Assembly: GCF_020103695.1 (NCBI RefSeq)
Contig: NZ_JAHXBF010000032.1
Location: 1 to 64,000, forward strand
DNA: 64,000 nt
From: Hyalangium versicolor
GTDB lineage: Bacteria; Myxococcota; Myxococcia; Myxococcales; Myxococcaceae
Direction: 5' to 3'
Of the stretch, positions 54,214 through 63,304 are shown piece after piece. The translations under genes were made by a program, and so were the position numbers. The number at the start of each line of letters is the position of its first letter. Positions within the stretch are counted from its first letter, which is position 1. Below the pieces are notes generated by a model that saw only the letters and a list, made by a program, of their open reading frames with translations, ran no database searches and was not told where the DNA came from.

Positions 54214-54909
54214 TCAGCCTCGATCGAGCAGCTCCTTGAGCGCCTTGACGCGGCTTCGCCCCACGGGGAGCTGAGACCCATTCTTCAGCTCCACCGCTGT
54301 GCGTGAGCCCTCCTGGGACACCAGGCGGACCACATCCTGGAGAGGGATCAGATAGGAGCGGTGGATGCGCACGAAGTCTGTGGGGAGCAGTGCCTCCAGG
54401 CGTTCGAGGCTCTTCTCACTCAGCTCGGTGCGCCCATCCCGGAGCACCAGCTCCGCGTAGTCCCCTGCGCCCTGGATATAGGCCACGCTCTCCAGGGGCA
54501 CTCGGACGATGCCTCCGGGCTTGCGTACGGACAGAATCCGCAAGGGCGCTGCGGCACGGCCCTGCACGCGTGTGAGGGCCTTGGCCAAGCGCTCCCGGGT
54601 GTAGGGCTTGGCCACGAAGTCCAGCACTCCGAATTCGAAGGCACGCAGGGCCTGCTCAGCGCTCGCTGACACCACCACGGTGTGGAAGGAGCCTGCCGCT
54701 GCTTCCTCCAGCAACCGGAAGCCGTCCTCCCCCGAGAGGTTCAGGTCCAGCAGCACCAGCTCCACGGTGCGCTCGGCCAGGACCTCGCGTGCCTCCGCGA
54801 GACTGGCGCGCACGAGAGGCGGCGGCGAGCCCGGGTCCAGCAACTCCTGGCAGAGGCGCTCCAGCCGCCGCGCCGCCACGGGTTCATCCTCTACGATGAG
54901 AACCCTCAT
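54214..54909 (-). CDS. LytTR-family response regulator
   Basis: The 231-residue protein starts with the receiver (MRVLIVEDEPVAARRLERL, phospho-acceptor Asp in LVLLDLNLSGEDGF, Lys in DFVAKPYTRE, residues 1-118). It ends with a LytTR DNA-binding domain (130-231: VRVPLESVAYIQGAGDYAEL, FVRIHRSYLIPLQDVVRL). The start ATG overlaps the stop of the LytS-type kinase as ATGA, so both are made together and form a two-component system. LytTR regulators often control secreted or surface proteins; the divergent alpha/beta hydrolase upstream of the kinase is one candidate target (inference). Confidence 0.93.
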   Translation of the reverse strand: MRVLIVEDEPVAARRLERLCQELLDPGSPPPLVRASLAEAREVLAERTVELVLLDLNLSGEDGFRLLEEAAAGSFHTVVVSASAEQALRAFEFGVLDFVAKPYTRERLAKALTRVQGRAAAPLRILSVRKPGGIVRVPLESVAYIQGAGDYAELVLRDGRTELSEKSLERLEALLPTDFVRIHRSYLIPLQDVVRLVSQEGSRTAVELKNGSQLPVGRSRVKALKELLDRG

Positions 54910-56582
54910 GCGGGAACCTCCAGCATCGTGGTCCATCCTGCCTCCGTGGGCCCATCCTCCAGGCGCCAGGCTCCAGGGAATGCCTCTTCCAGCCGCGCCT
55001 TGAGATAGCGGGTGCCCGTGCCCTCGCCCAGGTCTGGTTTTGCGCCCGAACTCGTCGGCGCCTGGAAGGTATAGCGTCGACGGTCTCCCTCGCGTGCTTC
55101 CTGGAGATGAAAGGAGACCGGTGCCGTGTAGCGGTTGTGGCTGAAGGCATTCTCCAACAGGGTGTGGAGCACCGCCGGAGGCACCGCCGCCCCACCGTCG
55201 ACACCTGAAGCTTCCAGGGTGAAGACGAGGCCATACCGGTAGCCCATGACCTCCAGGTAGGCACGGCACAGCTCCAGCTCCCGAGCCAACGGGATGACTC
55301 TCTCTCCGGACACGCTCAGGAGATGCCGGTACACCGCCCCGAGGGACTCGATGAAGCGCACGGCCTGGGCGGGCTCTGTCTCGATCCACTCGCTCAGGGC
55401 GCCCAGCGTGTTCATCAGGAAGTGGGGCTGGATGCTGCGCTTGAGCAGCTCCAACTGCAGGCGCTCCGAGGCGAGAGTGGCTGCCTCCAATCGCTGCTGC
55501 TGTCGGCGGAGCTGGTAGGCGTGCACGCCCCCCAGGCACAGCAGCAGTCCTCCGAAGGCGAGGAAGAAGCCGCGCTCTGGAAAGTCTGGAGGATTCACGA
55601 GGTAGAGCGTCGTCGCGAAGCCCAGACCGCCCAGGGCCGCCCAGGCTCCAGGCTCTCTGCGCCGCCCCGCGCGCAGCACGAGCACGAGGGAGATGCCCAG
55701 GGAGAGGCCCAGGCCCAGCACGTTCCTGGCATCGAAGCTGGGGACTGCCGCGATGCCGAGCAGACACAGTGCCAGGAGTCCCCACCAGGGCGCTCGGCGC
55801 GGCTCACGGAAGGCTGCGTGCAGGGTGATGGGAAGGAGGATGGCCACCGCGAACGTGGACCCGGACAACAGCCAGAGCCGGACGATGTGCAGGGGATAGG
55901 GATAGCTGGCGAGCCCTCGCCACGCCTCGAAGAGCAGTTGCGCCGAGGCGGCCAGGCAGAGCAGCCCCAGCAGCAGGGTGACGCGGCTGCGCCGCTCCAG
56001 GAAGTACCGCACCAGGTGGTGCAGCCCCATCAGCACCAATGCCCCCAGCATGCTCAGGGCTGGTACGAGCCAGAGCAGCCGGGCTCGGGCGAGCTGGGAG
56101 GCTTCGCCTACCTGGAGGCGGTGGAGCGCGCCGAACGGTTGGAAGCCTCGATGATGTGCCGAGGCTCGGATCACCAGCAGGTGAAACCCGGGGGTGGCTT
56201 GCTCGGGTGCGAGCGGGAGCAGGACATCCACATGGCCTGGGAGTTCCTCCTCTGGCGTCCGGCCCACGCGGCCGTTGCGTCCCAGGGGCGTGCCATCCCA
56301 CCACGCCTCCCACGAGCCCAGCAGGGAGAGGGCCAGGGCAGGTGTGGGAGCCCCTGGCTCTCGAGGCAGGACGGGAACGCGGGTGCGGAGCCAGAACGGC
56401 CCGGGGCCCTCGGCCACCCGGTTCCTGGGCACGATGTGCCAGCCATCTCCTCCAGGGGCCAGGGCCTGCTCGGTGGAGAGATCCTCCGCGTGGAGCTCGA
56501 GGAAGCCCTCCTCGATGGAGGGGACCGGTGTCTGGGCCGAGAGGAAGACCCCCAGGCACCCGATGAGCATCCAGCGAGGCAT
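54906..56582 (-). CDS. LytS/YehU-type sensor histidine kinase with 7TM-type membrane region
   Basis: From the ATG at 56582 (MPRWMLIGCLGVFLSAQ) the protein has 558 residues: a signal sequence, an extracytoplasmic beta domain (about 20-180), seven hydrophobic helices (about 185-375), then the kinase. The His_kinase H-box is LLKRSIQPHFLMNTLGALSE, the N-box is TLLENAFSHNRY and the Gly box is GEGTGTRYLKARLEEAFPG. The domain order corresponds to 7TMR-DISM-type receptors with a LytS-like kinase. The ligand is unknown. Its stop overlaps the response regulator start. The frame extends 39 codons upstream to 56699, toward the divergent hydrolase, without signal-like sequence. Confidence 0.9.
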   Translation of the reverse strand: MPRWMLIGCLGVFLSAQTPVPSIEEGFLELHAEDLSTEQALAPGGDGWHIVPRNRVAEGPGPFWLRTRVPVLPREPGAPTPALALSLLGSWEAWWDGTPLGRNGRVGRTPEEELPGHVDVLLPLAPEQATPGFHLLVIRASAHHRGFQPFGALHRLQVGEASQLARARLLWLVPALSMLGALVLMGLHHLVRYFLERRSRVTLLLGLLCLAASAQLLFEAWRGLASYPYPLHIVRLWLLSGSTFAVAILLPITLHAAFREPRRAPWWGLLALCLLGIAAVPSFDARNVLGLGLSLGISLVLVLRAGRRREPGAWAALGGLGFATTLYLVNPPDFPERGFFLAFGGLLLCLGGVHAYQLRRQQQRLEAATLASERLQLELLKRSIQPHFLMNTLGALSEWIETEPAQAVRFIESLGAVYRHLLSVSGERVIPLARELELCRAYLEVMGYRYGLVFTLEASGVDGGAAVPPAVLHTLLENAFSHNRYTAPVSFHLQEAREGDRRRYTFQAPTSSGAKPDLGEGTGTRYLKARLEEAFPGAWRLEDGPTEAGWTTMLEVPA

Positions 56583-56715
56583 GACACCCGCCAGCATACG
56601 CAGTCCGGCGATCCCCGCCTCGCATTTGAGCGACGCCAGGAGACGTTGGGCGATCTCGGCCCGCGCGGGGCTCTGGCGGCTCCTAGTTTGGAAGAGCACT
56701 CACGGGAGGAGCCTC

Positions 56716-58116
56716 ATGCGAGCCTTGTTGTTCTTCACTCTGATCACGCCCTTGTTCCTGGCGCATGCGTCGGAACTTCAGCTGGAGCCCCACACCTTTC
56801 GAGCCAAGGATGGCCGGACCGTGGAGGCCGAGCTGGGCAGCTTCCGAGTCCCCGCGCGGCACGCTCAGCCCGAGGGCCCGTCGTTGACCCTGCGTTTCGT
56901 CCGATTCAAGAGCACGAACCCCAAGCCGGGGGCTCCCATCGTGTACCTGGCGGGCGGGCCGGGCGGGTCGGGCATCGAGGCGGCGAAAGGGGTCCGGTAT
57001 GATCTCTTCCTGGCGCTTCGAGAGGTGGCGGATGTCATCGCCCTGGACCAGCGAGGCACGGGGTTGTCCAACCCCCACTCCAAACTGAGCCACTCCTGGA
57101 GCTTGCCGCTGGACCAGCCGGTGGATGAGGCGGTGTTGTCCGCGAAGGTGAAGGAGGCCGTTACCGAGGCTGCCAGGGAATGGGCGGCGGCGGGTGTGGA
57201 TCTCGGCAGCTACACCACGGTGGAGAGCGCCGAGGATCTCGAGTCCCTCCGCGAGGCGTTGGGGGTGCCTCGGCTGAACCTCTGGGGCATCAGCTATGGG
57301 ACGCACCTGGGACTGGCGTACCTGAGGCGCCACGCGGACAGGGTGGACCACGCCATCCTGGCGGGAGTGGAAGGACCGGATGACACCTGGAAGCGGCCCG
57401 CGCAGGCGGAGGCCTTGCTGGACCGCTGGGATGCGTTGCTTCGCACCCAGGACAAGGCGGGCCCGGGACTGAGGGCTCGGCTGCGGGCCTTGCTGGATGA
57501 GCTGGAGCGCCAGCCGCGGAAGGTGGAGTTCACGGATCCCAAGACGGGCGTGAAGCAGACCTGGACCGCAACCCGGTTCGATCTGCAGCGAGCTACGTTC
57601 GAGTCCCTGAGAGATCCCGCCATCTTCGAGCGTTTCCTGGGGTTGCTCTCGGCGCTGGAGGCGGGACGCTTCGATGTGATGGCTCCTTACGCGGGACTCC
57701 TGAGAGGAGACTCCTTGGAGCCCATGCCGGTGGCCATGGATGCTGCGTCCGGAGTCAGCCCCGCTCGCCGTGCTCGAATTGCGCGTGAGGCGAGCACGGC
57801 GCTGCTAGGAGGGGCGGTCAACGCAGGAGTGCCCGAGGCCGCGTGGCTTCCTGGCGTGGTGGACCTGGGGCAGGACTTCCGCGGACCGCTCAAGGCCCAG
57901 GCTCCCGTGTTGTTGATCAGCGGAACGTTGGATGGGCGAACGGCACCGGACAACGCGGAGGCGCTGCGACCGGGGATCTCCCGAGCGGTGCACCTGGTCC
58001 TGGAGGGTGCAGGCCATGATGGGCTCTTTCAGTCGGACCCGCGGATCCTGGAGCGGATGAAGGCCTTCCTGAGAGGCGAGAAGGTGTCCGATGAGCGCCT
58101 CCAGGTGAAGCGATAG
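56716..58116 (+). CDS. Exported alpha/beta hydrolase (S33 peptidase / prolyl-aminopeptidase-like)
   Basis: The start ATG at 56716 follows GGGAGGAG; 466 residues with a signal peptide (LLFFTLITPLFLAHA, cleavage before SE). The fold signatures are GAPIVYLAGGPGGSGIEAA (oxyanion), DVIALDQRGTGLSNP, the nucleophile Ser in LNLWGISYGTHLGLAY, Asp in VLLISGTLDGRTAP and His in VLEGAGHDGLF. The GGPGGSG and DQRGTG pair is typical of the TAP/proline iminopeptidase group, so a secreted exopeptidase or esterase is likely. It is divergent from the LytS kinase gene, sharing about 130 nt, and may be controlled by that two-component system. Confidence 0.88.
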   Translation: MRALLFFTLITPLFLAHASELQLEPHTFRAKDGRTVEAELGSFRVPARHAQPEGPSLTLRFVRFKSTNPKPGAPIVYLAGGPGGSGIEAAKGVRYDLFLALREVADVIALDQRGTGLSNPHSKLSHSWSLPLDQPVDEAVLSAKVKEAVTEAAREWAAAGVDLGSYTTVESAEDLESLREALGVPRLNLWGISYGTHLGLAYLRRHADRVDHAILAGVEGPDDTWKRPAQAEALLDRWDALLRTQDKAGPGLRARLRALLDELERQPRKVEFTDPKTGVKQTWTATRFDLQRATFESLRDPAIFERFLGLLSALEAGRFDVMAPYAGLLRGDSLEPMPVAMDAASGVSPARRARIAREASTALLGGAVNAGVPEAAWLPGVVDLGQDFRGPLKAQAPVLLISGTLDGRTAPDNAEALRPGISRAVHLVLEGAGHDGLFQSDPRILERMKAFLRGEKVSDERLQVKR

Positions 58117-58280
58117 CGATTCTGGTAGGGGTGTGGCCGTGTGACGAGGGAGAGCGGGACGGCCGGTGCGGGAGGACCCGTCCGCCGACGGGGGGACCCG
58201 CACCGAGACGAGGGGCCCGCGACCTGTGCATCCCGCAGCGTGGGCCCGTGTTCTGTCGTAGTCTGTCGCGAGCACTCGCG

Positions 58281-59345
58281 ATGCGCCCTCTTCATCCGAT
58301 GAACATGAGCGACCTCAGATCCTCGCCGACGCTGCGTGGTCGGCCTGAGCTTCTGGGGCTTCTGCTCTCCTTGCTGGCGCTGTTGAACTGTGGAGGATGC
58401 GAGAAGGCAGGCGGCGAATCGTCATCGGGTGTCACGCCCGTAACTGGCGGCCGTGCTTTGGGTGAGGCACCCAGGCCTGATTCGAACGAGGTCGATCCTC
58501 CGGAGATGCGGAGTTGGCCTGAGGTGATCGAGTCTGCCCTTGCAAAGCCAGGGGTTCTCCAGTTCGCTGGCGAGATGGACGTGAAGAACAGCTACGTCTC
58601 TGCGGTCATGCTCTCACTCAAGGATCCGAGAGAGCTGCCGGACTGTAGCGGGGTTCTCCTGGGGCCTCGAGTCGTGCTGACGGCGGCAAGTTGTGTCTGC
58701 GCGCTCAGGGACGAGGCACCCGGGCATAACCGAGACGAAACGCGGAAGGACGCATCCTCGTGCGCTAAGCATGTCTTCGTGACGTCGGTCCTCTACGGCG
58801 AAGTGGGAGACCCCAAGCTCAAGGAACTGACCACGCAGATGCAGTTCCATACGGTTGGCGGATCCGTTAGGCCTCACCCGGAACTGGAACTCTTCCTCGA
58901 TGGCCGTGGGGGCATCGTGAGGAGACGAGCGGATCTCGCCGTCATCCTTTTGGATGAGCCGATGAAGCAGGGGGAGACGGAGGTCCTTCTTTCGCAAAAG
59001 GAGGCCCAGGTCGGAGAGTTTCTGGTGATGGCAGGCTACGGCCACGATCAGGCTGTGGGTGGCTTCTATGGTGCCCGGTACTTCAGGAAGAACCGGATCA
59101 CAGGTGTTCGGCCTTCTGAAGGAGGTCGGATCCTGTACGAGCAGCAAGGGACCTACGCCTACAACGGGTTTGAGGGTGGACCGTGTTTTCGCGAGGAAGG
59201 CGGGCGGTTGGAATTTGTGGGTGTTGCAGAAGCACGCGCGGACCAGGAACTGGCGTGCACGAGCATCCTCGCCTACCGGAATTGGCTCCATGAGGAGCTG
59301 AAACGCGTGCCTGACCTGAGGGGAGGGCAACCGTTCAAGCCGTGA
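58281..59345 (+). CDS. Trypsin-like serine protease homologue lacking catalytic His and Ser (pseudoprotease)
   Basis: From the ATG at 58281 the protein has 354 residues (other in-frame ATGs at 58299 and 58305). A signal sequence (LLGLLLSLLALLNCGGC) suggests export, possibly as a lipoprotein. The chymotrypsin fold is evident from CSGVLLGPRVVLTAASCVC, where the catalytic His is Ser (normally TAAHC). RRADLAVILLD keeps the Asp, and AYNGFEGGPCFREEG has Glu where the nucleophile Ser should be (normally GDSGGP). It therefore cannot work as a protease and may be a binding or regulatory homologue. The next gene is a paralogue with an intact triad but a frameshift; the stop overlaps its upstream GTG. 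Confidence 0.82.
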   Translation: MRPLHPMNMSDLRSSPTLRGRPELLGLLLSLLALLNCGGCEKAGGESSSGVTPVTGGRALGEAPRPDSNEVDPPEMRSWPEVIESALAKPGVLQFAGEMDVKNSYVSAVMLSLKDPRELPDCSGVLLGPRVVLTAASCVCALRDEAPGHNRDETRKDASSCAKHVFVTSVLYGEVGDPKLKELTTQMQFHTVGGSVRPHPELELFLDGRGGIVRRRADLAVILLDEPMKQGETEVLLSQKEAQVGEFLVMAGYGHDQAVGGFYGARYFRKNRITGVRPSEGGRILYEQQGTYAYNGFEGGPCFREEGGRLEFVGVAEARADQELACTSILAYRNWLHEELKRVPDLRGGQPFKP

Positions 59346-59353
59346 GGGGCGCC

Positions 59354-60225
59354 ATGAATGACAATGGGAGACTGGCTTCGACAATCCTCTCCGTCGGGAT
59401 GTGGTTGGGCTTGATGGCAGCATGCTCTGCACCTGCCGCCATGGGCCCTGAAGAGCAGGGGGCGCTTCCGTCAGGCGCAGAGTTCGGTATCTCAGGCGGG
59501 AAGGAAGATCTCGAGAACCGCTATTCAGCGGCGGTCCTGATCAGCAGCGAGCGAGGGTTGTGCAGCGGCGTTCTGCTCACCCCCCGCATGGTGCTGACTG
59601 CGGCGCACTGCCTGTGCCTGCCTGCGAGCCCTGAATCCAGGGAGGGTCGTATCGACAGCTCGGATATTGTGCCGTGAACGTCACCGTGGTGACCCACTCC
59701 TACGAAGGAGGGAGCTCTCCTGGGGGGATTGTCAGCAACCCCCGTCTCTACCAGGGAGTGGCGTCTCCCCACCCTGGGTTCACAACGAAGGTGCGGAGAG
59801 AAGGAGTCGTGTCCTTCGAAGGAGATCTGGCTCTGGTACGTCTGGCGCAACCCGTGAAGGGGGTGAAAATCGACTTCCGGATGCCCAAGACCGAAGTCGC
59901 CATCGATGAGTCGCTGGTGATGGTGGGATACGGCAATACCCGGCACGGGAGTGAGAGCAGCGGGCGCCGCCGCTTTGGTCGGAATGTGGTCACGGACATC
60001 CAGCTCTCCGCAGGGGGCAACGGTGCATTCGCCTTCCGCTCGGTGGGCGCACACACGCATGAAGGCGACAGCGGGGGACCTTGCTTTCGGGAGGGCCGAG
60101 GCGGACGGTGGCTCGTCGGCATCAACATGGGCAACGCGAACGCCGGCACGATCTCCTTGTTCACGAGCACATTCCACTACCGGGCATGGATCGAAGAGCG
60201 CATGCGGCAGGCGGATACCGACTGA
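59354..60225 (+). pseudogene. Frameshifted trypsin-like serine protease lipoprotein
   Basis: Two overlapping frames together make one S1-family protease. The first (59354 to the TGA at 59675-59677) has a lipobox (WLGLMAAC) and RMVLTAAHCLCLP with the catalytic His. The second (open from about 59668 to 60225) begins CAVNVTVVTHSYEG and has GDLALVRLAQP (Asp) and THEGDSGGPCFREG (Ser). Aligned with the pseudoprotease next door, the break lies at TCGGATATTGTGCC (about 59660-59675), where two extra bases or one lost base shift the frame. Either the gene is recently broken, or there is a sequencing error, or frameshifting occurs. All three catalytic residues would be present if the frame were restored. 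Confidence 0.75.
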
Positions 60226-60320
60226 AGGGGCGGTGCTCTTTCTCCCGGAGGACACTTGGTCCTCAATGACGGGGCAGGCCACTCACGGAGTGCGGACTCC
60301 GCGCTTACTACAAGCGCTCG

Positions 60321-62006
60321 ATGTCGATCTCCTTCCGCCAGCCTGTCTCTCGTCCCATGGTGCGGTGGCGTCGTCCGCTCCTCTGGGGGATCGGCGCGCT
60401 GCTCGTCCTGGAACTGCTCTACAACCTCGTGCTCGTCACCGGCTTCCTGGCCACGGTGATCAACCACTTCACGAAGGAGCGCCCCCGGGTCGAATGGAGC
60501 CGTGCCTGGAGCCTGGTACCCGGGTACGTCCACGTCCGGGACCTCAAGCTGCGCCATGAAGGAGACAATGGAGCCTTCTGGCAGCTCGACATGGGAGAGG
60601 TGCGGGTGAACCTCTCCCTCTTCGCCTTGTTGAAGAGGCAGTTGAAGGCCAGCTCCGTGGACGTGCACGGACTGCAGGTCCGTATCCAGCCCGGGAAGCA
60701 GGATCCTGGCCAGGAGAAGCCCAAGAGCCCACCTCCCTCCAATCCCTGGCAGGTGCTCCTGCACGGCATCCATGTTCACGAAGTCCGCCAGGTAGACTGG
60801 AACCAGTTCCGACTCATCGGAATCACGGAGGCCTCAGGGAGCATGGAGCTGGTGCCTCGGCAGCGCGTATCCATTCGAGATGCACGCGTGCAGTTCGGCA
60901 CAGGTCAGATCCTCTATGCGGAGGAGACCGTGGCGCAGGTCGAGAAGGGCTCGGGAGAGTTCTCCCTCGAAGCGAAGCGCCAAGAGTCCGAGGGGCTCGA
61001 TCTCGTCGCCGGCATGACGGATGGTCGGTTCCAGTTCTCCGCATCTCATCCCCCGCTCCACGAGATGCCGCGGCTCATGTCGCGGTTCTCCGGCCTTTCG
61101 TTGAAGGGCGGCGCGGGACGGCTCGACATCGATCTCCATGTGAAGGATGGCTGTCTCGCGCCGGGGACACAGATCAAAGGTTCGGGAGCCCCAGTCCAGA
61201 TGTCCCTGGGACCTCTGCGCTTGAAGGCGCCCTGGAAACTCCACTCGGATGTCTACACGCCGGGAGAAGGCGGTGACCGGCTCGGGATGAAGCTCTCACT
61301 GGGGCCTGCGCGGGTGGAGGGAGGAGAGTGGCCCTCGATGGAGACAGCCGAGGTTGCTGTCCTGATGGGCGCGAAGGCTCCGCGTCTGGACCAGTCACCC
61401 CAGGACGCCCATCTGGAGATCCACACGGAACAACTCCAGGCCCAATGGGGCGGCGCGACGATGAGCGGGCAGGTGCACGTGGAGGTGGATGCGAAACGGA
61501 TGGACATCGAGCGGGGCTCGGTGGAACTGCACGGGAGCCGTGTCCGGTTTGAGGATGTCGCTGTGCGGACGGGAGATGACGAGGAGCGTAACTGGGAAGG
61601 CCAGCTGACCTTCCCTGAGGCCTCCCTCGATCTATCGCCGTTCTCCGCCAAGGGGCGTTTCTCGGGCAGCTTCTCCAACGCAGTCCCGATCGTGTCCCTG
61701 CTCACCTTCAAGGGTGCGCTGCCTGGAGTGCTGGGCCCTCTGCTCAAGGCCAACAATCTGTCCGTGTCCGGAGCGGTGGCGATGGGCGAGGACAGTCTCA
61801 AGGCGACGGGGCTACGGGCCAAGGCCGAGGGGCTCGAACTGCGCGGCACGGCGGAGAGTGCCGGTGGGGGAGCGCCCCATGCCGTGATGCTGGTGAAGCT
61901 GGGGATCCTCTCCGTGGGGGTGGAGACAGGGCAGGGAGACACCCACGTCCAGATACTCCACCCGTCCAGCTGGTACGCGGAGAAGACCGGAGAGAAGACG
62001 GAGTAG
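60321..62006 (+). CDS. AsmA/YdbH-like membrane-anchored protein (possible lipid-transfer or envelope role)
   Basis: The 561-residue protein has one N-terminal membrane helix (PLLWGIGALLVLELLYNLVLV), then a long beta-rich periplasmic part. WSLVPGYVHVRDLKLRHEGD and FALLKRQLKASSVDVHGLQV resemble the AsmA-like repeat pattern (DVHGL after short strands). The C-terminal part repeats similar strands (LSVSGAVAMGEDSLKATGLR). AsmA-type proteins bridge the envelope and are linked to outer-membrane lipid homeostasis; the assignment here is by pattern only. No Shine-Dalgarno is seen before the ATG at 60321, and a short hairpin (GCGCTT/AAGCGC) ends just before it, so the start is uncertain. A later ATG at 60357 is possible. 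Confidence 0.7.
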   Translation: MSISFRQPVSRPMVRWRRPLLWGIGALLVLELLYNLVLVTGFLATVINHFTKERPRVEWSRAWSLVPGYVHVRDLKLRHEGDNGAFWQLDMGEVRVNLSLFALLKRQLKASSVDVHGLQVRIQPGKQDPGQEKPKSPPPSNPWQVLLHGIHVHEVRQVDWNQFRLIGITEASGSMELVPRQRVSIRDARVQFGTGQILYAEETVAQVEKGSGEFSLEAKRQESEGLDLVAGMTDGRFQFSASHPPLHEMPRLMSRFSGLSLKGGAGRLDIDLHVKDGCLAPGTQIKGSGAPVQMSLGPLRLKAPWKLHSDVYTPGEGGDRLGMKLSLGPARVEGGEWPSMETAEVAVLMGAKAPRLDQSPQDAHLEIHTEQLQAQWGGATMSGQVHVEVDAKRMDIERGSVELHGSRVRFEDVAVRTGDDEERNWEGQLTFPEASLDLSPFSAKGRFSGSFSNAVPIVSLLTFKGALPGVLGPLLKANNLSVSGAVAMGEDSLKATGLRAKAEGLELRGTAESAGGGAPHAVMLVKLGILSVGVETGQGDTHVQILHPSSWYAEKTGEKTE

Positions 62007-62022
62007 TCGCGGGCCCGACAGA

Positions 62023-63120
62023 CTACCGGTAGCGCCGCCGCCCGATGAAGCTCGCGAAGGCTTCGGACAGCCGTGCTCCCGCCAACCCCAGGATGTCCAG
62101 CAGCCACGCCTGCAGCCCCGTGCGCTGGCAGTTCTCCAGGGTGATGGGCCTCGCCGCTCTCAGGTGCTTGTCCAGCCACGCCATCGCCTGCGCAGACACC
62201 CCGTCGTCCTCCACCTCCACCAGTGTCTCCAGATTCACCAGCGACAGCGGATCCAGGTTGAAGCTCCCCACCAGCAGCCGCTTCCCATCCACCAGCGCCG
62301 CCTTCGCATGCAGCGTGGAGGCCGTCCACTCGTGGATCTGCACTCCGCCCCGCAGGAAGTACCGGTACAGACGCATCGTCGCAGCTCGCGCGAAGGGCAC
62401 GTCGCTTCGCCCCGCCAGCAGCAACTGCACCGACACGCCACGCTTCGCCGCTCGGTTCAGCGCTCGCATGAAGCCCCGATCCGGCATGAAGTACGCGTGC
62501 GCCAGAAGCACCTGCGTCTTCGCCCGCGCGATGGCGTCCAGGTACCGCTGCCTCAATCTCCGTCCGCCTCCCATCCCCGACAGCAGCACCTTCACCGGCC
62601 CCGCCGCCAGCTCCACCCGCCCGGCCTGCAGCTTCGCTCCCAATTGCCGGCAGATGTCCCCGCGCAACTCCAGCACCAGATCCGCCCAGCCCGGCTCCCC
62701 GTCCGTTCCCCGATAGTCGTCTCCGATGTTGATCCCTCCAATGAACGCCACCTGCTCGTCCACCAGCAGGATCTTCCGGTGGTTGCGCCACGCCCTCCCC
62801 ATGAAGATCGACGTCAGCGGGTTGAAGACCCGCACCTTCGCCCCCGCCGCCCGCAGCGTCCGCTGCAGAGCCCCGCTCTCGCCGATGCTCCCCCAGCCAT
62901 CGACGATGACCTTCACCTCCACCCCCCGCTGCGCCGCCGCCGTCAACGCCGCCAGGAAGCTCGAGCCCACGCCCTCCCGCTCGAATGTGTACACCTCCAG
63001 GTGCACCCGCCGTGTGGCCGACTCGATGGCCGCCAGCATCCGCGGATAGGCCTCGGCGCCACCGTCCAGCAACGTCACCGGCGCGCCCGCCCCTGCCTGT
63101 GACGAAGGCGCCTCCAGCAC
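62023..63120 (-). CDS. Phospholipase D / cardiolipin synthase family protein
   Basis: Two HKD motifs define the family: NHRKILLVDEQVAFIGGINI and STLHAKAALVDGKRLLVGSFN. AAIESATRRVHLEVYTFEREGVGSSF, about 20 residues into the protein, begins the first PLD domain. From the GTG at 63120 the length is 365 residues. Cardiolipin synthases of this type condense phospholipids at the membrane; no N-terminal membrane helix is visible, so it resembles the ClsB group, and another PLD activity is possible. The frame is open upstream to 63336, but that would run into the start of the divergent kinase. The last 30 residues (LEIL-like helix and RRRYR end) are basic. Confidence 0.85.
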   Translation of the reverse strand: MLEAPSSQAGAGAPVTLLDGGAEAYPRMLAAIESATRRVHLEVYTFEREGVGSSFLAALTAAAQRGVEVKVIVDGWGSIGESGALQRTLRAAGAKVRVFNPLTSIFMGRAWRNHRKILLVDEQVAFIGGINIGDDYRGTDGEPGWADLVLELRGDICRQLGAKLQAGRVELAAGPVKVLLSGMGGGRRLRQRYLDAIARAKTQVLLAHAYFMPDRGFMRALNRAAKRGVSVQLLLAGRSDVPFARAATMRLYRYFLRGGVQIHEWTASTLHAKAALVDGKRLLVGSFNLDPLSLVNLETLVEVEDDGVSAQAMAWLDKHLRAARPITLENCQRTGLQAWLLDILGLAGARLSEAFASFIGRRRYR

Positions 63121-63304
63121 GGCTGTCTGGGAACTCTCGGGTCTCAAGGCTGGTAAACCTGGAACTTTCCTGTGGGGGAGATCCCGAAATTCATGGCCAC
63201 AGCCTACCCAGACTCGGGCCGGTTTCGCTGGCCTGCATGCCTCTCCAGCAGATGGGCAACCAGCGCTGTCGACGGTCCGGGCACAACTCGCTACCCTGCG
63301 CGTC

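Noticed and set aside
61253..62791. A 512-codon minus-strand frame across the end of the AsmA-like gene and the cardiolipin-synthase-like gene
   Set aside because: It overlaps two better supported genes and has no recognisable domain.
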